From Rhodospirillales bacterium (GTDB lineage Bacteria; Pseudomonadota; Alphaproteobacteria; ATCC43930; CGMCC-115725), in NCBI GenBank assembly GCA_015654725.1, contig JAATGI010000474.1, positions 1 through 5,693 of the forward strand: DNA of 5,693 nucleotides, given 5' to 3'. The position numbers and the translations under genes are program-made. The stretch's first letter is position 1; every line of letters starts with the position of its first letter. Below are positions 1 through 5,164 of the stretch, one piece after another. The notes under the pieces are model-generated. The model did no database searches and was not told the origin of the DNA. It saw only the letters and a program-made list of their open reading frames with translations.

Positions 1-183
1 CAAGCCGCGCGCGCGGTCGAGCGGCGCCGCGCCCGCATCCATGAGATCGAGCATCGAGCGGAACGCAGGCTCCGGCTTGCCATCCCATTCGGCCGCGGAG
101 GCCAGGTCGAACAGCATCGCGTCGGCGCCATGAACGATCGCGATGCGTGGTCCCGCCGCGGTGGAATATGTCGCGAGCTTCAT
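1..183 (-). CDS. Fumarylacetoacetate hydrolase family protein, N-terminal fragment (runs off left edge)
   Basis: Only the first 61 codons are present. The start ATG (183-181) is preceded by a strong ribosome binding site, AAGGGAGG, five bases upstream, which fixes the start. The fragment begins MKLATYSTAAGPRIAIVHG and continues with SMLDLMDAGAAPLDRARGL at residues 43-61. This resembles the small N-terminal domain of the fumarylacetoacetate hydrolase (FAH) family: a short beta-rich start, then a helix of the 'SMLDL-AG-L' kind. Family members are cytosolic, metal-dependent enzymes that cleave or isomerise acylpyruvates and related intermediates of aromatic catabolism. The catalytic C-terminal domain with its metal-binding Glu/Asp residues lies outside the window, so substrate and activity cannot be judged. 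The gene follows vapC on the same strand after a 48-nt gap. It may have its own promoter or be read through from vapBC. The family call rests on the N-terminus alone. Confidence 0.7.
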   Translation of the reverse strand, partial: MKLATYSTAAGPRIAIVHGADAMLFDLASAAEWDGKPEPAFRSMLDLMDAGAAPLDRARGL

Positions 184-231
184 GGCGTCCTCCCTTACGA
201 CCTGGTTGCGAGCATGGGGAAATCGGTCGCG

Positions 232-681
232 CTATCGCTCTCGCGCGGCGTCGACCAACGGGTTTGCCACCGCCAATCCGGCGAAACGGCCGAAATCGCG
301 ATCCGCCGACCAGAGTTCGCGCACGCCGTGTTGCCAACACAGGGCCGCGATCCGTGCGTCATGGATTTGTGCCCCAACCACGCGGCTGCCGGCGAGAAGC
401 GCGCGCAATGCCGGCCAATGCGCCGCGGATTCGGCCAGCAGTACGAGCGTTGGCGATTCAAGCCAGGCACTTACCTGATCGAGGGCTCGGGCCAACGGTG
501 TCGGCGGTCGATAGATACGCGGATGCGTCACGATCGCGAGAAATTCGTGCAGGCACGGCCAAGGAATGGCCCAGCTCGCCCGCCCCTCGGCGAGTTCCGT
601 CACGCATCGGAAGGCGGCTTGGTGAAACGGCGAATCCTCGCGATGCGCATAGACGAGAATGTTGGTGTCGACAGCGATCAA
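232..681 (-). CDS. vapC: VapC-type PIN-domain ribonuclease toxin
   Basis: A 149-residue protein, normal for VapC. It starts with the PIN signature IAVDTNILVYA. The four acidic positions expected of an Mg2+-dependent PIN nuclease are visible: Asp5, Glu46 (in CLHEFLAIV), Asp108 (in QIHDARIAAL) and Asp127 (in WSADRDFGRF, with Asp129 beside it). VapC toxins are cytosolic endoribonucleases that cut tRNA or rRNA when not held by VapB; the target here is unknown. The start is a TTG at 681-679. A stop lies just upstream in this frame (TGA, four codons before) and no ATG or GTG lies between, while the PIN strand begins at once after it. A GAGGG motif about nine bases upstream can serve as ribosome binding site. 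The TTG overlaps the vapB stop (TTGA, 4 nt), so translation is probably coupled to the antitoxin. It ends with TAG. All catalytic residues are intact, so the toxin looks functional. Confidence 0.93.
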   Translation of the reverse strand: MIAVDTNILVYAHREDSPFHQAAFRCVTELAEGRASWAIPWPCLHEFLAIVTHPRIYRPPTPLARALDQVSAWLESPTLVLLAESAAHWPALRALLAGSRVVGAQIHDARIAALCWQHGVRELWSADRDFGRFAGLAVANPLVDAARER

Positions 682-923
682 GCGCCGCGACCCTCATAAG
701 CGAGATCGCGCAGCCGGTCCCAGGGCGCGTCGCGAAATTCGGGCTGCCGGCCCTTGCCTTTGAAGCTGGCCCGGCGGAGCTTGAACGGCACGCCATGCTT
801 GGTCTCGGAGACGACGCGATGAAGCCCGCGTTCCACCAATGTCCGCAACGTGACGCCCTCGCGGGTCGCGAGTTCGCGGGCTTCTCGCAGCAGGGAATCG
901 GAAATTTCGACGGTCGTCTTCAT
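678..923 (-). CDS. vapB: VapB-type antitoxin with N-terminal ribbon-helix-helix domain
   Basis: An 81-residue protein starting MKTTVEISDSLLREARELA. The N-terminus has a ribbon-helix-helix pattern: strand TTVEIS (3-8), helix A about 9-23, helix B about 25-38 (TLRTLVERGLHRVV). RHH antitoxins dimerise through this part and bind operator DNA. The basic/aromatic tail (about 48-81, including PEFRDAPWDRLRDL) is the usual VapC-binding region. ATG at 923 is preferred over in-frame upstream starts (TTG at 974, ATG at 962 and 932). The TTG at 974 is itself the first three bases of a good -35 box, the ATG at 962 lies inside the operator palindrome, and family members normally begin at the MKTT-type strand. 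The ATG at 932 cannot be excluded. The ribosome binding site is weak (GAG about 9 bases upstream). The stop overlaps the vapC start. VapB should neutralise VapC and repress the shared promoter. Confidence 0.9.
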   Translation of the reverse strand: MKTTVEISDSLLREARELATREGVTLRTLVERGLHRVVSETKHGVPFKLRRASFKGKGRQPEFRDAPWDRLRDLAYEGRGA

Positions 924-945
924 GGCATCCATCTCGATGGGGGTA

Positions 946-974
946 AGGATATGGGTACCCATATTCTCGGTCAA
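946..974 (-). promoter_or_regulatory. vapBC promoter overlapping palindromic operator
   Basis: On the minus strand TTGACC (974-969) is followed after exactly 17 bp by TATCCT (951-946), a good sigma-70-like pair. A perfect 16-bp palindrome, ATATGGGTACCCATAT (949-964), fills the spacer. Allowing one mismatched pair, the symmetry extends to 22 bp (946-967) and takes in the -10 box. A bound RHH antitoxin would therefore block RNA polymerase directly, the autoregulation known for vapBC operons. Predicted transcription would start near 939, giving a leader of about 15 nt before the vapB ATG at 923. The palindrome and the hexamers are seen; occupation by VapB is inferred. Confidence 0.8.
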
Positions 975-980
975 GAGCCG

Positions 981-1160
981 TCATCCGACCATCCCCTCGC
1001 GCCGTCGCTCCCCGGCGATTTCCTCGGCAAGGCATTTCGGGCACAGGCACGCCGCGTCCGCGCGCTCGGGCATCGGACGGCGCGGCAGCTGCTCGCACCA
1101 GCAGCCTTGGCCGGGATTGCAGCTCATGCCGGCGCCGCAGCGCGGGCAGGTCGTTTCCAT
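981..1160 (-). CDS. Small cysteine-rich CWC-family protein
   Basis: A 59-residue protein. It has three cysteine clusters: CPRC at 5-8, Cys14 then Cys20-Trp21-Cys22 (the 'CWC' of the family), and CLCPKC at 38-43. It ends in a charged helix (AEEIAGERRRE). Eight cysteines in so short a protein suggest binding of one or two zinc ions or of a metal cluster; the CWC family itself has no established function that I know of. The start ATG lies 2 nt after the TAG of the upstream proline iminopeptidase gene, with AGGG directly before it. It was therefore probably translated by coupling or reinitiation from that gene. If the upstream gene is dead (see its entry), expression may be reduced by polarity. 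It ends only 7 nt before the vapB -35 box. The family call is firm from the cysteine spacing. Confidence 0.85.
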   Translation of the reverse strand: METTCPRCGAGMSCNPGQGCWCEQLPRRPMPERADAACLCPKCLAEEIAGERRREGMVG

Positions 1161-1162
1161 CC

Positions 1163-2113
1163 CTAAAACCGGTGCTTGTGTTTTTCCGTCGCCGCCACGA
1201 GGGCCGCGCGGATGCCCGGCTCCATCGCCGAATGGCCGGCATCGGGCACGATAATGTATTCGGCCTCGGGCCAGGCGCGCGCCAGCTCGTCGGCGCTGAC
1301 GACGGGGCAGACCATGTCGTAGCGCCCGTGCACGATGCTGGCGGGCAAGTGGCGGAGGCGATCGACCCGCTTCAGCAGGTCGCGCTCGGGCGGAATCAGA
1401 TTGTGGAGGAAATAATGCGCCTCGATGCGCGCCAAGCCCAAGGCCATGCGCTCCTCGCCGAAGGCCGCGACCGTGTCCGGGCTCGGCAGCAGGGTCGAGC
1501 ACGCGCCCTCATAGCTGCTCCAGGCCCGCGCCGCCGGGAGATGCACCGCCGGGTCGGGATCGCCCAAGCGGCGGTGATAGGCGCCGAGCAAATCGCCGCG
1601 CTCGGCTTCGGGCAGGAAGCCGGAAAAGGCGCGCCAGGCCTCGGGAAAGATCGTGCGCATGCCGTAAAGGAACCACTCGATCTCCTAGCGGCGGCACAAG
1701 AACACGCCGCGCAGCACGATGGCGACGCAGCGCTCGGGATGCGCCTGGGCATAGGCGAGGGCGAGGGTCGAGCCCCAGGAGCCGCCGAACAAATGCCAGC
1801 GCTCGATGCCGAGGTGAGCGCGCAACTTTTCCATGTCGCGCACCAGATGGGCGAGGTCGTTGTCGGTGACCTCGCCCAAGGGCGTCGAGCGGCCGGCGCC
1901 GCGTTGATCGAAAATCACGATGCGGTAGGTGTCGGGGTCGAAAAAGCGGCGATGGGTCGCGGTTGCGCCGGCGCCGGGGCCGCCATGCAGAAACACCGCC
2001 GGCACGCCGTCGGGATTGCCCGCTTGCTCCCAATACATGCTATGAAGCCCGTCGAGCCGCAGCATGCCGCTGGCATAGGGTTCGATCGGCGGGAACAGGT
2101 CGGCGCGGCTCAT
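1163..2113 (-). pseudogene. pip: Proline iminopeptidase (alpha/beta hydrolase) interrupted by one in-frame TAG
   Basis: Read through the stop, this is a full-length 316-codon prolyl aminopeptidase (peptidase family S33), a cytosolic enzyme that removes N-terminal proline from peptides. Visible motifs are the oxyanion-hole segment HGGPG (43-47), FDQRGAGRS (68-76), the nucleophile elbow GGSWGS with Ser112, Asp266 in VHGRYD and His294 in DAGHS. Codon 143 (1687-1685) is TAG, in RGVFLCRR*EIEWFLYG. Reading frame and similarity continue on both sides, so this is a nonsense change and not a frameshift. The first product (142 residues) has the serine but lacks Asp and His, so it cannot be active. ATG 2113 is preferred to the TTG at 2122 because the protein then starts MSRADLFPPIEPY, as is usual. 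No clear ribosome binding site is seen. Both halves keep family-like sequence, so the change is recent, a sequencing error, or tolerated by suppression. The final stop is also TAG, which argues against general reassignment. Confidence 0.88.
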
Positions 2114-2122
2114 GGTCGGCAA

Positions 2123-2150
2123 AGTCTAGAGCGGTACGGCGCGAAGGCAA
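2123..2150 (-). promoter_or_regulatory. Candidate promoter of the proline iminopeptidase gene
   Basis: On the minus strand TTGCCT (2150-2145) and TAGACT (2128-2123) are separated by 16 bp, each matching four of six consensus bases. Transcription would start near 2116, almost at the ATG at 2113. That would make the mRNA nearly leaderless and fit the absence of a ribosome binding site. Only 58 bp separate this gene from the divergent xylanase gene, so any promoter must lie here. No convincing promoter was found for the xylanase direction. Confidence 0.3.
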
Positions 2151-2171
2151 GGCGAAGCAAGCGTCTCTTCC

Positions 2172-3353
2172 ATGAATCGGAAAACGATGGTGACGAGCCG
2201 ACGGCAGGTGCTGGCGGCGGGCGTGGCCTTGGGCGCCGGTCTGGGTTTGGGCCTGCGTCCGGCCGCCGCGGCCGAGCCCACGCCTAACGTGATCGATGCC
2301 CGTCCTCCGCTCAAGGATATCGCGCGCTCGCGCGGCATTGTCTATGGCGGCGCGATCATGGTGTCGCAGCTCCTGCCCGAGGATGCCTTCACCGCGTTGC
2401 TGAAGCGCGAAGTGGCGGCGATCGTGCCCGAAAACGAGATGAAATGGGCCGAGATGATCGACGAATCCGGCCAGGTGACGTATTCGGTGGCCGATCGGCT
2501 GGTGCAGTTCGCGCGCGCCAATCGCATGCTGGTGCGCGGCCACAATCTGTTGTGGTATTGGCGGGCGCCGAAATCATTCCTCGCCCTCGCCGACCGCGAA
2601 GCCGCGCGCCGCGCCATGCTGCTGCGCATTGCCGACATCGCCGGGCGCTATCGCGGCCGGATCGATAGCTGGGACGTGGTCAACGAGCCGGTCAATCCCG
2701 AGGACGGGCGCCCGGACGATCTTCGCGCCGCCGTGTTCCTCGACCAGGTCGGGCCGGATTATCTCGATTTGGCCTATCGCGCGGCGCGCGCGGCCGATCC
2801 CGCCGCGCGTCTCGTCTTGAACGATTATGGGGTCGAATACGACACCCCCGATTCGGACCGGAAGCGCGCGGCGGTGCTGCGGGTGTGCGAGCGCATGAAA
2901 AAAGCGGGAACGCCGCTCGATGCCTTGGGCGTCGAGGCGCATCTCTCGGTCGGGCGCCATCCTTTCTCCGAGAAAAAGCTGCGCGACTATCTCGCCGAAG
3001 CGGCGGGGCTCGGGCTCGAGATTCAGATCACCGAGCTCGATTGCACCGACGAGCTGGCGCCGGCCGACCCGGCGGCGCGCGACCTCGCGGTCGCCGACGA
3101 ATATCGCCGCTTTCTCGACGTGGCGCTCGACGAGCCGGCGGTGAAGATGCTGATCACCTGGGGCCTCTCCGACCGCTATAGCTGGATCGTGCGGCATGAG
3201 GACAACACCGAGGACCAACGCCTCGACGGGATGGCGGAGCGACCCCTGCCGTTCGATCGCGACTTGCAGCCCAAGCTCGCCTGGTCGGCGATCGCGCAAT
3301 GCCTCGCCAACGCGCCCGTGCGCCCGATGGCCGCCAACCGCGGCGGCGTCTGA
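2172..3353 (+). CDS. Tat-exported GH10 endo-1,4-beta-xylanase
   Basis: A 393-residue glycoside hydrolase family 10 protein. These TIM-barrel enzymes cut beta-1,4-xylan internally with retention of configuration. The N-terminus is a Tat signal: TSRRQVLAAG (8-17), a glycine/alanine/leucine-rich stretch, and a likely cleavage site after the AAAA at 31-34. Export is therefore folded, to the periplasm or beyond. Family motifs in order: PENEMKW (86-92), RGHNLLW (122-128), acid/base Glu172 in WDVVNEP, LNDYG (216-220), nucleophile Glu288 in QITELD, TWGLSDRYSW (329-338) and RPLPFD (357-362). Single-domain length is normal and no carbohydrate-binding module is attached. Oddities: Tyr129 stands where many GH10 enzymes have the second His of HTLVWH, and Glu255 (GVEAHL) where Gln is common. 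ATG 2172 has only a poor ribosome binding site; ATG at codon 6 would still leave a full Tat signal. The gene is divergent from the peptidase and convergent with the binding-protein gene, so it is a single-gene unit with no other xylan genes nearby. Confidence 0.93.
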   Translation: MNRKTMVTSRRQVLAAGVALGAGLGLGLRPAAAAEPTPNVIDARPPLKDIARSRGIVYGGAIMVSQLLPEDAFTALLKREVAAIVPENEMKWAEMIDESGQVTYSVADRLVQFARANRMLVRGHNLLWYWRAPKSFLALADREAARRAMLLRIADIAGRYRGRIDSWDVVNEPVNPEDGRPDDLRAAVFLDQVGPDYLDLAYRAARAADPAARLVLNDYGVEYDTPDSDRKRAAVLRVCERMKKAGTPLDALGVEAHLSVGRHPFSEKKLRDYLAEAAGLGLEIQITELDCTDELAPADPAARDLAVADEYRRFLDVALDEPAVKMLITWGLSDRYSWIVRHEDNTEDQRLDGMAERPLPFDRDLQPKLAWSAIAQCLANAPVRPMAANRGGV

Positions 3354-3369
3354 GGGCGAAGGACGGCGT

Positions 3370-3403
3370 GGCTCGATCCCGGTCGAAAGCCGAGATCATT
3401 TTT
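3370..3403 (+). terminator. Possible weak terminator after the xylanase gene
   Basis: Seventeen bases after the xylanase stop, GGCT-CGA (3370-3376) can pair with TCG and AGCC (3383-3385, 3388-3391) across a six-base loop, with a two-A bulge. A run of five T follows at 3399-3403. The stem is short, bulged and seven bases away from the T run, so this is a weak candidate. It sits between convergent genes where a terminator is expected. Confidence 0.25.
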
Positions 3404-4178
3404 GCGTGGCATGCCACGCTTTGATCGCGTCCTGGATCATTTTGTCGATGCCGCCGTTCTTGCGCAGCGCGCTGACCTTGCGGCCGAACGCCTTGATCTC
3501 TCCGAGACAGGGCGACTTCTTCGAGAAGGCGATGAACATATCGGCCTTTAATAGCCGCGCTTTTAGCGGCTCGATTTGGTCCGTCACGCCAATCTGCGCG
3601 GCGACGGCCAAGCCCGGATAGAGTCCGACGATCATGTAATCAGCCTTCCCCGCGAGCAGGTCCTTGAAGGCTTGATCTGTACCGGCTGAACGCGCCACGG
3701 TGAGTTTTCGCGCCATGAAGCCGTCGAATTCGGAACCGTAACTCTCGCCCGCGTTGGTGACGCCGCGCTTCCCGACAAGGTCCTGGCGGCCGCGGAAGGG
3801 AAAGGCTTTGCCCTTGGGCACCATCACCACGACCGGGTCGATCATGAAAGCCGGCCGGACATAGTCCAGATAGGCCGCCCGCTCTTCATTGAAATAGATT
3901 CCGAAGATGATATCGACCTTGCCGTCGCGTGCCGCCGCCTGGGCTTCGGCCCATGAACCGGTATAGTTGGACTGGACCGGTATCTTAAGTTCGTCCGCGA
4001 TGCGCTCCACCAGAGCGGCACCGGCGCCGACGATGCGCTCGCCGTCCCGATAGCCCACCGGCGGATATTCGGGATGACCGGTGATCGTCAGATTGCCGCA
4101 AGCGGCCGGCGCGGCAAAGGCCGAGCCAGAGGCCAATATCAGCGCGGCGAGAACGGTTAGCAGCGGCAATCGTTTCAC
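3396..4178 (-). CDS. Periplasmic solute-binding protein, family 3 (amino-acid ABC transporter type)
   Basis: A 260-residue secreted binding protein. It starts VKRLPLLTVLAALILASGSAFA, a standard Sec signal peptide with probable cleavage after Ala22; no lipobox cysteine is present, so it should be free in the periplasm. The mature part follows the bilobed SBP family 3 pattern: LTITGHPEYPPVGYRDGERI near the N-terminus, GAGAALVERIADEL (51-64), KVDIIFGIYFNEERAAYLDYVRPAF in the first lobe, then the DLVGKRGVTNAGESYG and LLAGKADYMIVGLYPG segments. Cys27 and Cys224 could form a disulfide. GTG at 4178 is chosen because GGAGAG lies six bases upstream and the signal peptide begins there; an ATG twelve codons earlier (4214) lacks these. 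Family members deliver amino acids or similar small solutes to an ABC permease. No permease or ATPase gene is adjacent, so it is an orphan within this window and its ligand cannot be named. The last codons contain a 16-bp palindrome. Confidence 0.9.
   Translation of the reverse strand: MKRLPLLTVLAALILASGSAFAAPAACGNLTITGHPEYPPVGYRDGERIVGAGAALVERIADELKIPVQSNYTGSWAEAQAAARDGKVDIIFGIYFNEERAAYLDYVRPAFMIDPVVVMVPKGKAFPFRGRQDLVGKRGVTNAGESYGSEFDGFMARKLTVARSAGTDQAFKDLLAGKADYMIVGLYPGLAVAAQIGVTDQIEPLKARLLKADMFIAFSKKSPCLGEIKAFGRKVSALRKNGGIDKMIQDAIKAWHATQK
3404..3419. repeat. Perfect 16-bp palindrome at the convergent gene ends
   Basis: GCGTGGCATGCCACGC reads the same on both strands and encodes the last few residues of the solute-binding protein (AWHATQ region). 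As RNA it gives a six-pair stem with a CATG loop. On the plus strand it is preceded by five T and followed by only three T, so it is a poor classical terminator in either direction. Outer GATCA (3394-3398) and TGATC (3422-3426) could extend the pairing past unequal T-rich loops. It may help stop or stabilise the convergent transcripts. Confidence 0.5.
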
Positions 4179-4198
4179 GAGTGACTCTCCGATGTGGC

Positions 4199-4212
4199 GG
4201 CGCGTAGGCGCC
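4199..4212. repeat. Short hairpin in the leader of the solute-binding protein gene
   Basis: GGCGC-GTAG-GCGCC forms a five-pair G+C stem with a four-base loop, 21 bases upstream of the GTG start and 9 bases from the ribosome binding site. It could be an operator half-pair or an mRNA leader hairpin. In such G+C-rich DNA it may also be chance. Confidence 0.25.
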
Positions 4213-4279
4213 ATTGGCGATGATTTCGTCTTATCCGATTCGGGCCGGTGTCAGCGGGATCTTTTGTCTTTTCGCCGGG

Positions 4280-4888
4280 CTAGGAGAATTTGATCTGACG
4301 TAACCCGCCGATCATCGATTGGACGGCAAGCGCCAACAGGATCAGCCCCATGATGCGGCTCACGACGTTGGTGCCGGTCGCGCCTAGCCGGCGCTGAATC
4401 TGCTGGGCGCCGACGAGGCAACCATAGGTGATGAGCAGGACGGCGAACAGGACCAGCACGGTCTCGCCCTGTTGTCAGACGGTGTAGAGGTTGTTGTCGC
4501 TCAGCAAGACCACCGCCATGATCGTCCCGGGGCCGGCGATGAACGGCATGGCGAGCGGAAAGATCGCGACATTGCCCGAGGGATGCACGGGCTGGCTCGA
4601 CGCGTCGCGCACCTCCTCGAAGATCATGCGCAGCCCGATGATCAGCAAGACCAGACCGCCGGCGATCTGAAACGACGCGAGGTCGATGCCGAGCGCTTCC
4701 AAGACGGGCTGGCCGATCACGATGAAGACCAGCAGGATCAGGGCCGACACCACGATCCCCTGGATCGCGATTTGCCGCTACCGTTCGCGATTCTCGTGCC
4801 CGGCGATGGCGATGAAGAACGGCACGTTCGCGATCGGATTGACGACGACGAACAGGGTGACGAAATCGTGGAAGAGCTTGTGCGGCAT
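4280..4888 (-). pseudogene. MarC-family integral membrane protein with two in-frame stop codons
   Basis: Read through both stops, the frame gives a normal-length MarC protein of 202 codons, a multi-pass inner-membrane family (about six helices) whose function is not firmly known. It starts MPHKLFHDFVTLFVVVNPIANVPFF, the typical first helix with its NPIANVP motif. The mid-protein motif PLAMPFIAGPGTI (111-123) and the C-terminal SRIMGLILLALAVQSMIGGL segment are both intact. Codon 37 is TAG (4780-4778, after GHENRER) and codon 138 is TGA (4477-4475, after NNLYTV). No frameshift is seen. Segments of 36, 100 and 64 residues remain, none able to form the whole membrane domain. ATG 4888 is chosen because family members begin directly before this helix; an in-frame ATG at 4930 would add 14 residues. 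No good ribosome binding site is seen at either. The DNA could be a recent pseudogene or carry base-call errors. An SOS-like box lies 90 bp upstream. Confidence 0.87.
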
Positions 4889-4977
4889 GGCGGACGGGTC
4901 GGGTGGCCGAAGCGAGGATTTCCGGCTCATCGTAGCCCGCCACGAAGCGCGGACGAGACAGAAATCCCCCTTGATAA

Positions 4978-4998
4978 GTTCCCATTTTGTTCCCATTT
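4978..4998. promoter_or_regulatory. Tandem 10-bp direct repeat forming a candidate LexA (SOS) box
   Basis: GTTCCCATTT occurs twice (4978-4987 and 4989-4998), separated by one T. The first 15 bases read GTTC-N7-GTTC (4978-4992), or GAAC-N7-GAAC on the minus strand. That is the LexA operator form established for Alphaproteobacteria, unlike the CTGT-N8-ACAG type of Enterobacteria. It lies 90 bp upstream of the marC-like start and 314 bp upstream of the DUF3311 start. No SOS gene is adjacent, so regulation by LexA is inferred only from the motif. The exact ten-base repetition is longer than the motif needs and may reflect another direct-repeat-binding regulator. Confidence 0.45.
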
Positions 4999-5058
4999 CG
5001 CTTGATGCGAGACGGATACGAGTTGAAACGGGGCGAGACGGCGAGGCGACGTTAAGGA

Positions 5059-5087
5059 TTGACCTGTAAATCGCCTGATAATACAGG
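5059..5087 (+). promoter_or_regulatory. Candidate promoter and dyad operator for the DUF3311/symporter operon
   Basis: TTGACC (5059-5064) is followed after 17 bp by TACAGG (5082-5087); the -35 is good and the -10 poor. A dyad CCTGTA-N13-TACAGG (5063-5068 and 5082-5087) has its left arm overlapping the end of the -35 and its right arm coinciding with the -10. An inner GCCTG/CAGGC pair lies at 5073-5077 and 5084-5088. A regulator bound to the dyad would compete with polymerase. The resulting leader would be about 210 nt and would contain the nested palindrome. Confidence 0.35.
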
Positions 5088-5164
5088 CCGGAAGCCGTCG
5101 GCGCCGGTGGTGAAGTGGCATGATCGGACGAGGGGAGAATCCGCAGGGGGAGGTACTCGCCAAT

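Noticed and set aside
678..974. Longer vapB starting at TTG 974 (98 residues)
   Set aside because: The TTG is the first half of the -35 hexamer and the added codons run through the operator and -10; the RHH domain begins at codon 18 of this version.
147..1166. A 339-codon plus-strand open frame opposite vapC, vapB and the CWC gene
   Set aside because: It is antisense to three recognised genes, has no family-like motifs and a composition rich in Arg, Ala and Pro. It is a shadow frame expected in G+C-rich DNA.
1172..2287. A 371-codon plus-strand open frame opposite the proline iminopeptidase
   Set aside because: It is the antisense shadow of a clear peptidase gene and has no recognisable domain. 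Its length comes from the lack of A+T-rich stops.
2574..3299. A 241-codon minus-strand open frame opposite the xylanase
   Set aside because: It is antisense to the conserved GH10 catalytic region and has no recognisable motif.
1685..4780. Reassigned stop codons or programmed readthrough as the explanation for the internal stops
   Set aside because: TAG ends vapC, the iminopeptidase and the MarC-like gene, and TGA ends vapB, the CWC gene, the xylanase, the binding protein and DUF3311, all at the expected places. Site-specific suppression is not excluded, but no sequence evidence supports it.
4979..4998. The GTTCCCATTT tandem repeat as the start of a CRISPR array
   Set aside because: There are only two ten-base units one base apart, with no spacers and no cas genes.
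4472..5005. A 177-codon plus-strand frame opposite the MarC-family gene
   Set aside because: It is rich in Asp, Arg, Glu and His, as expected for the antisense of a hydrophobic membrane protein. The minus strand carries clear MarC motifs.
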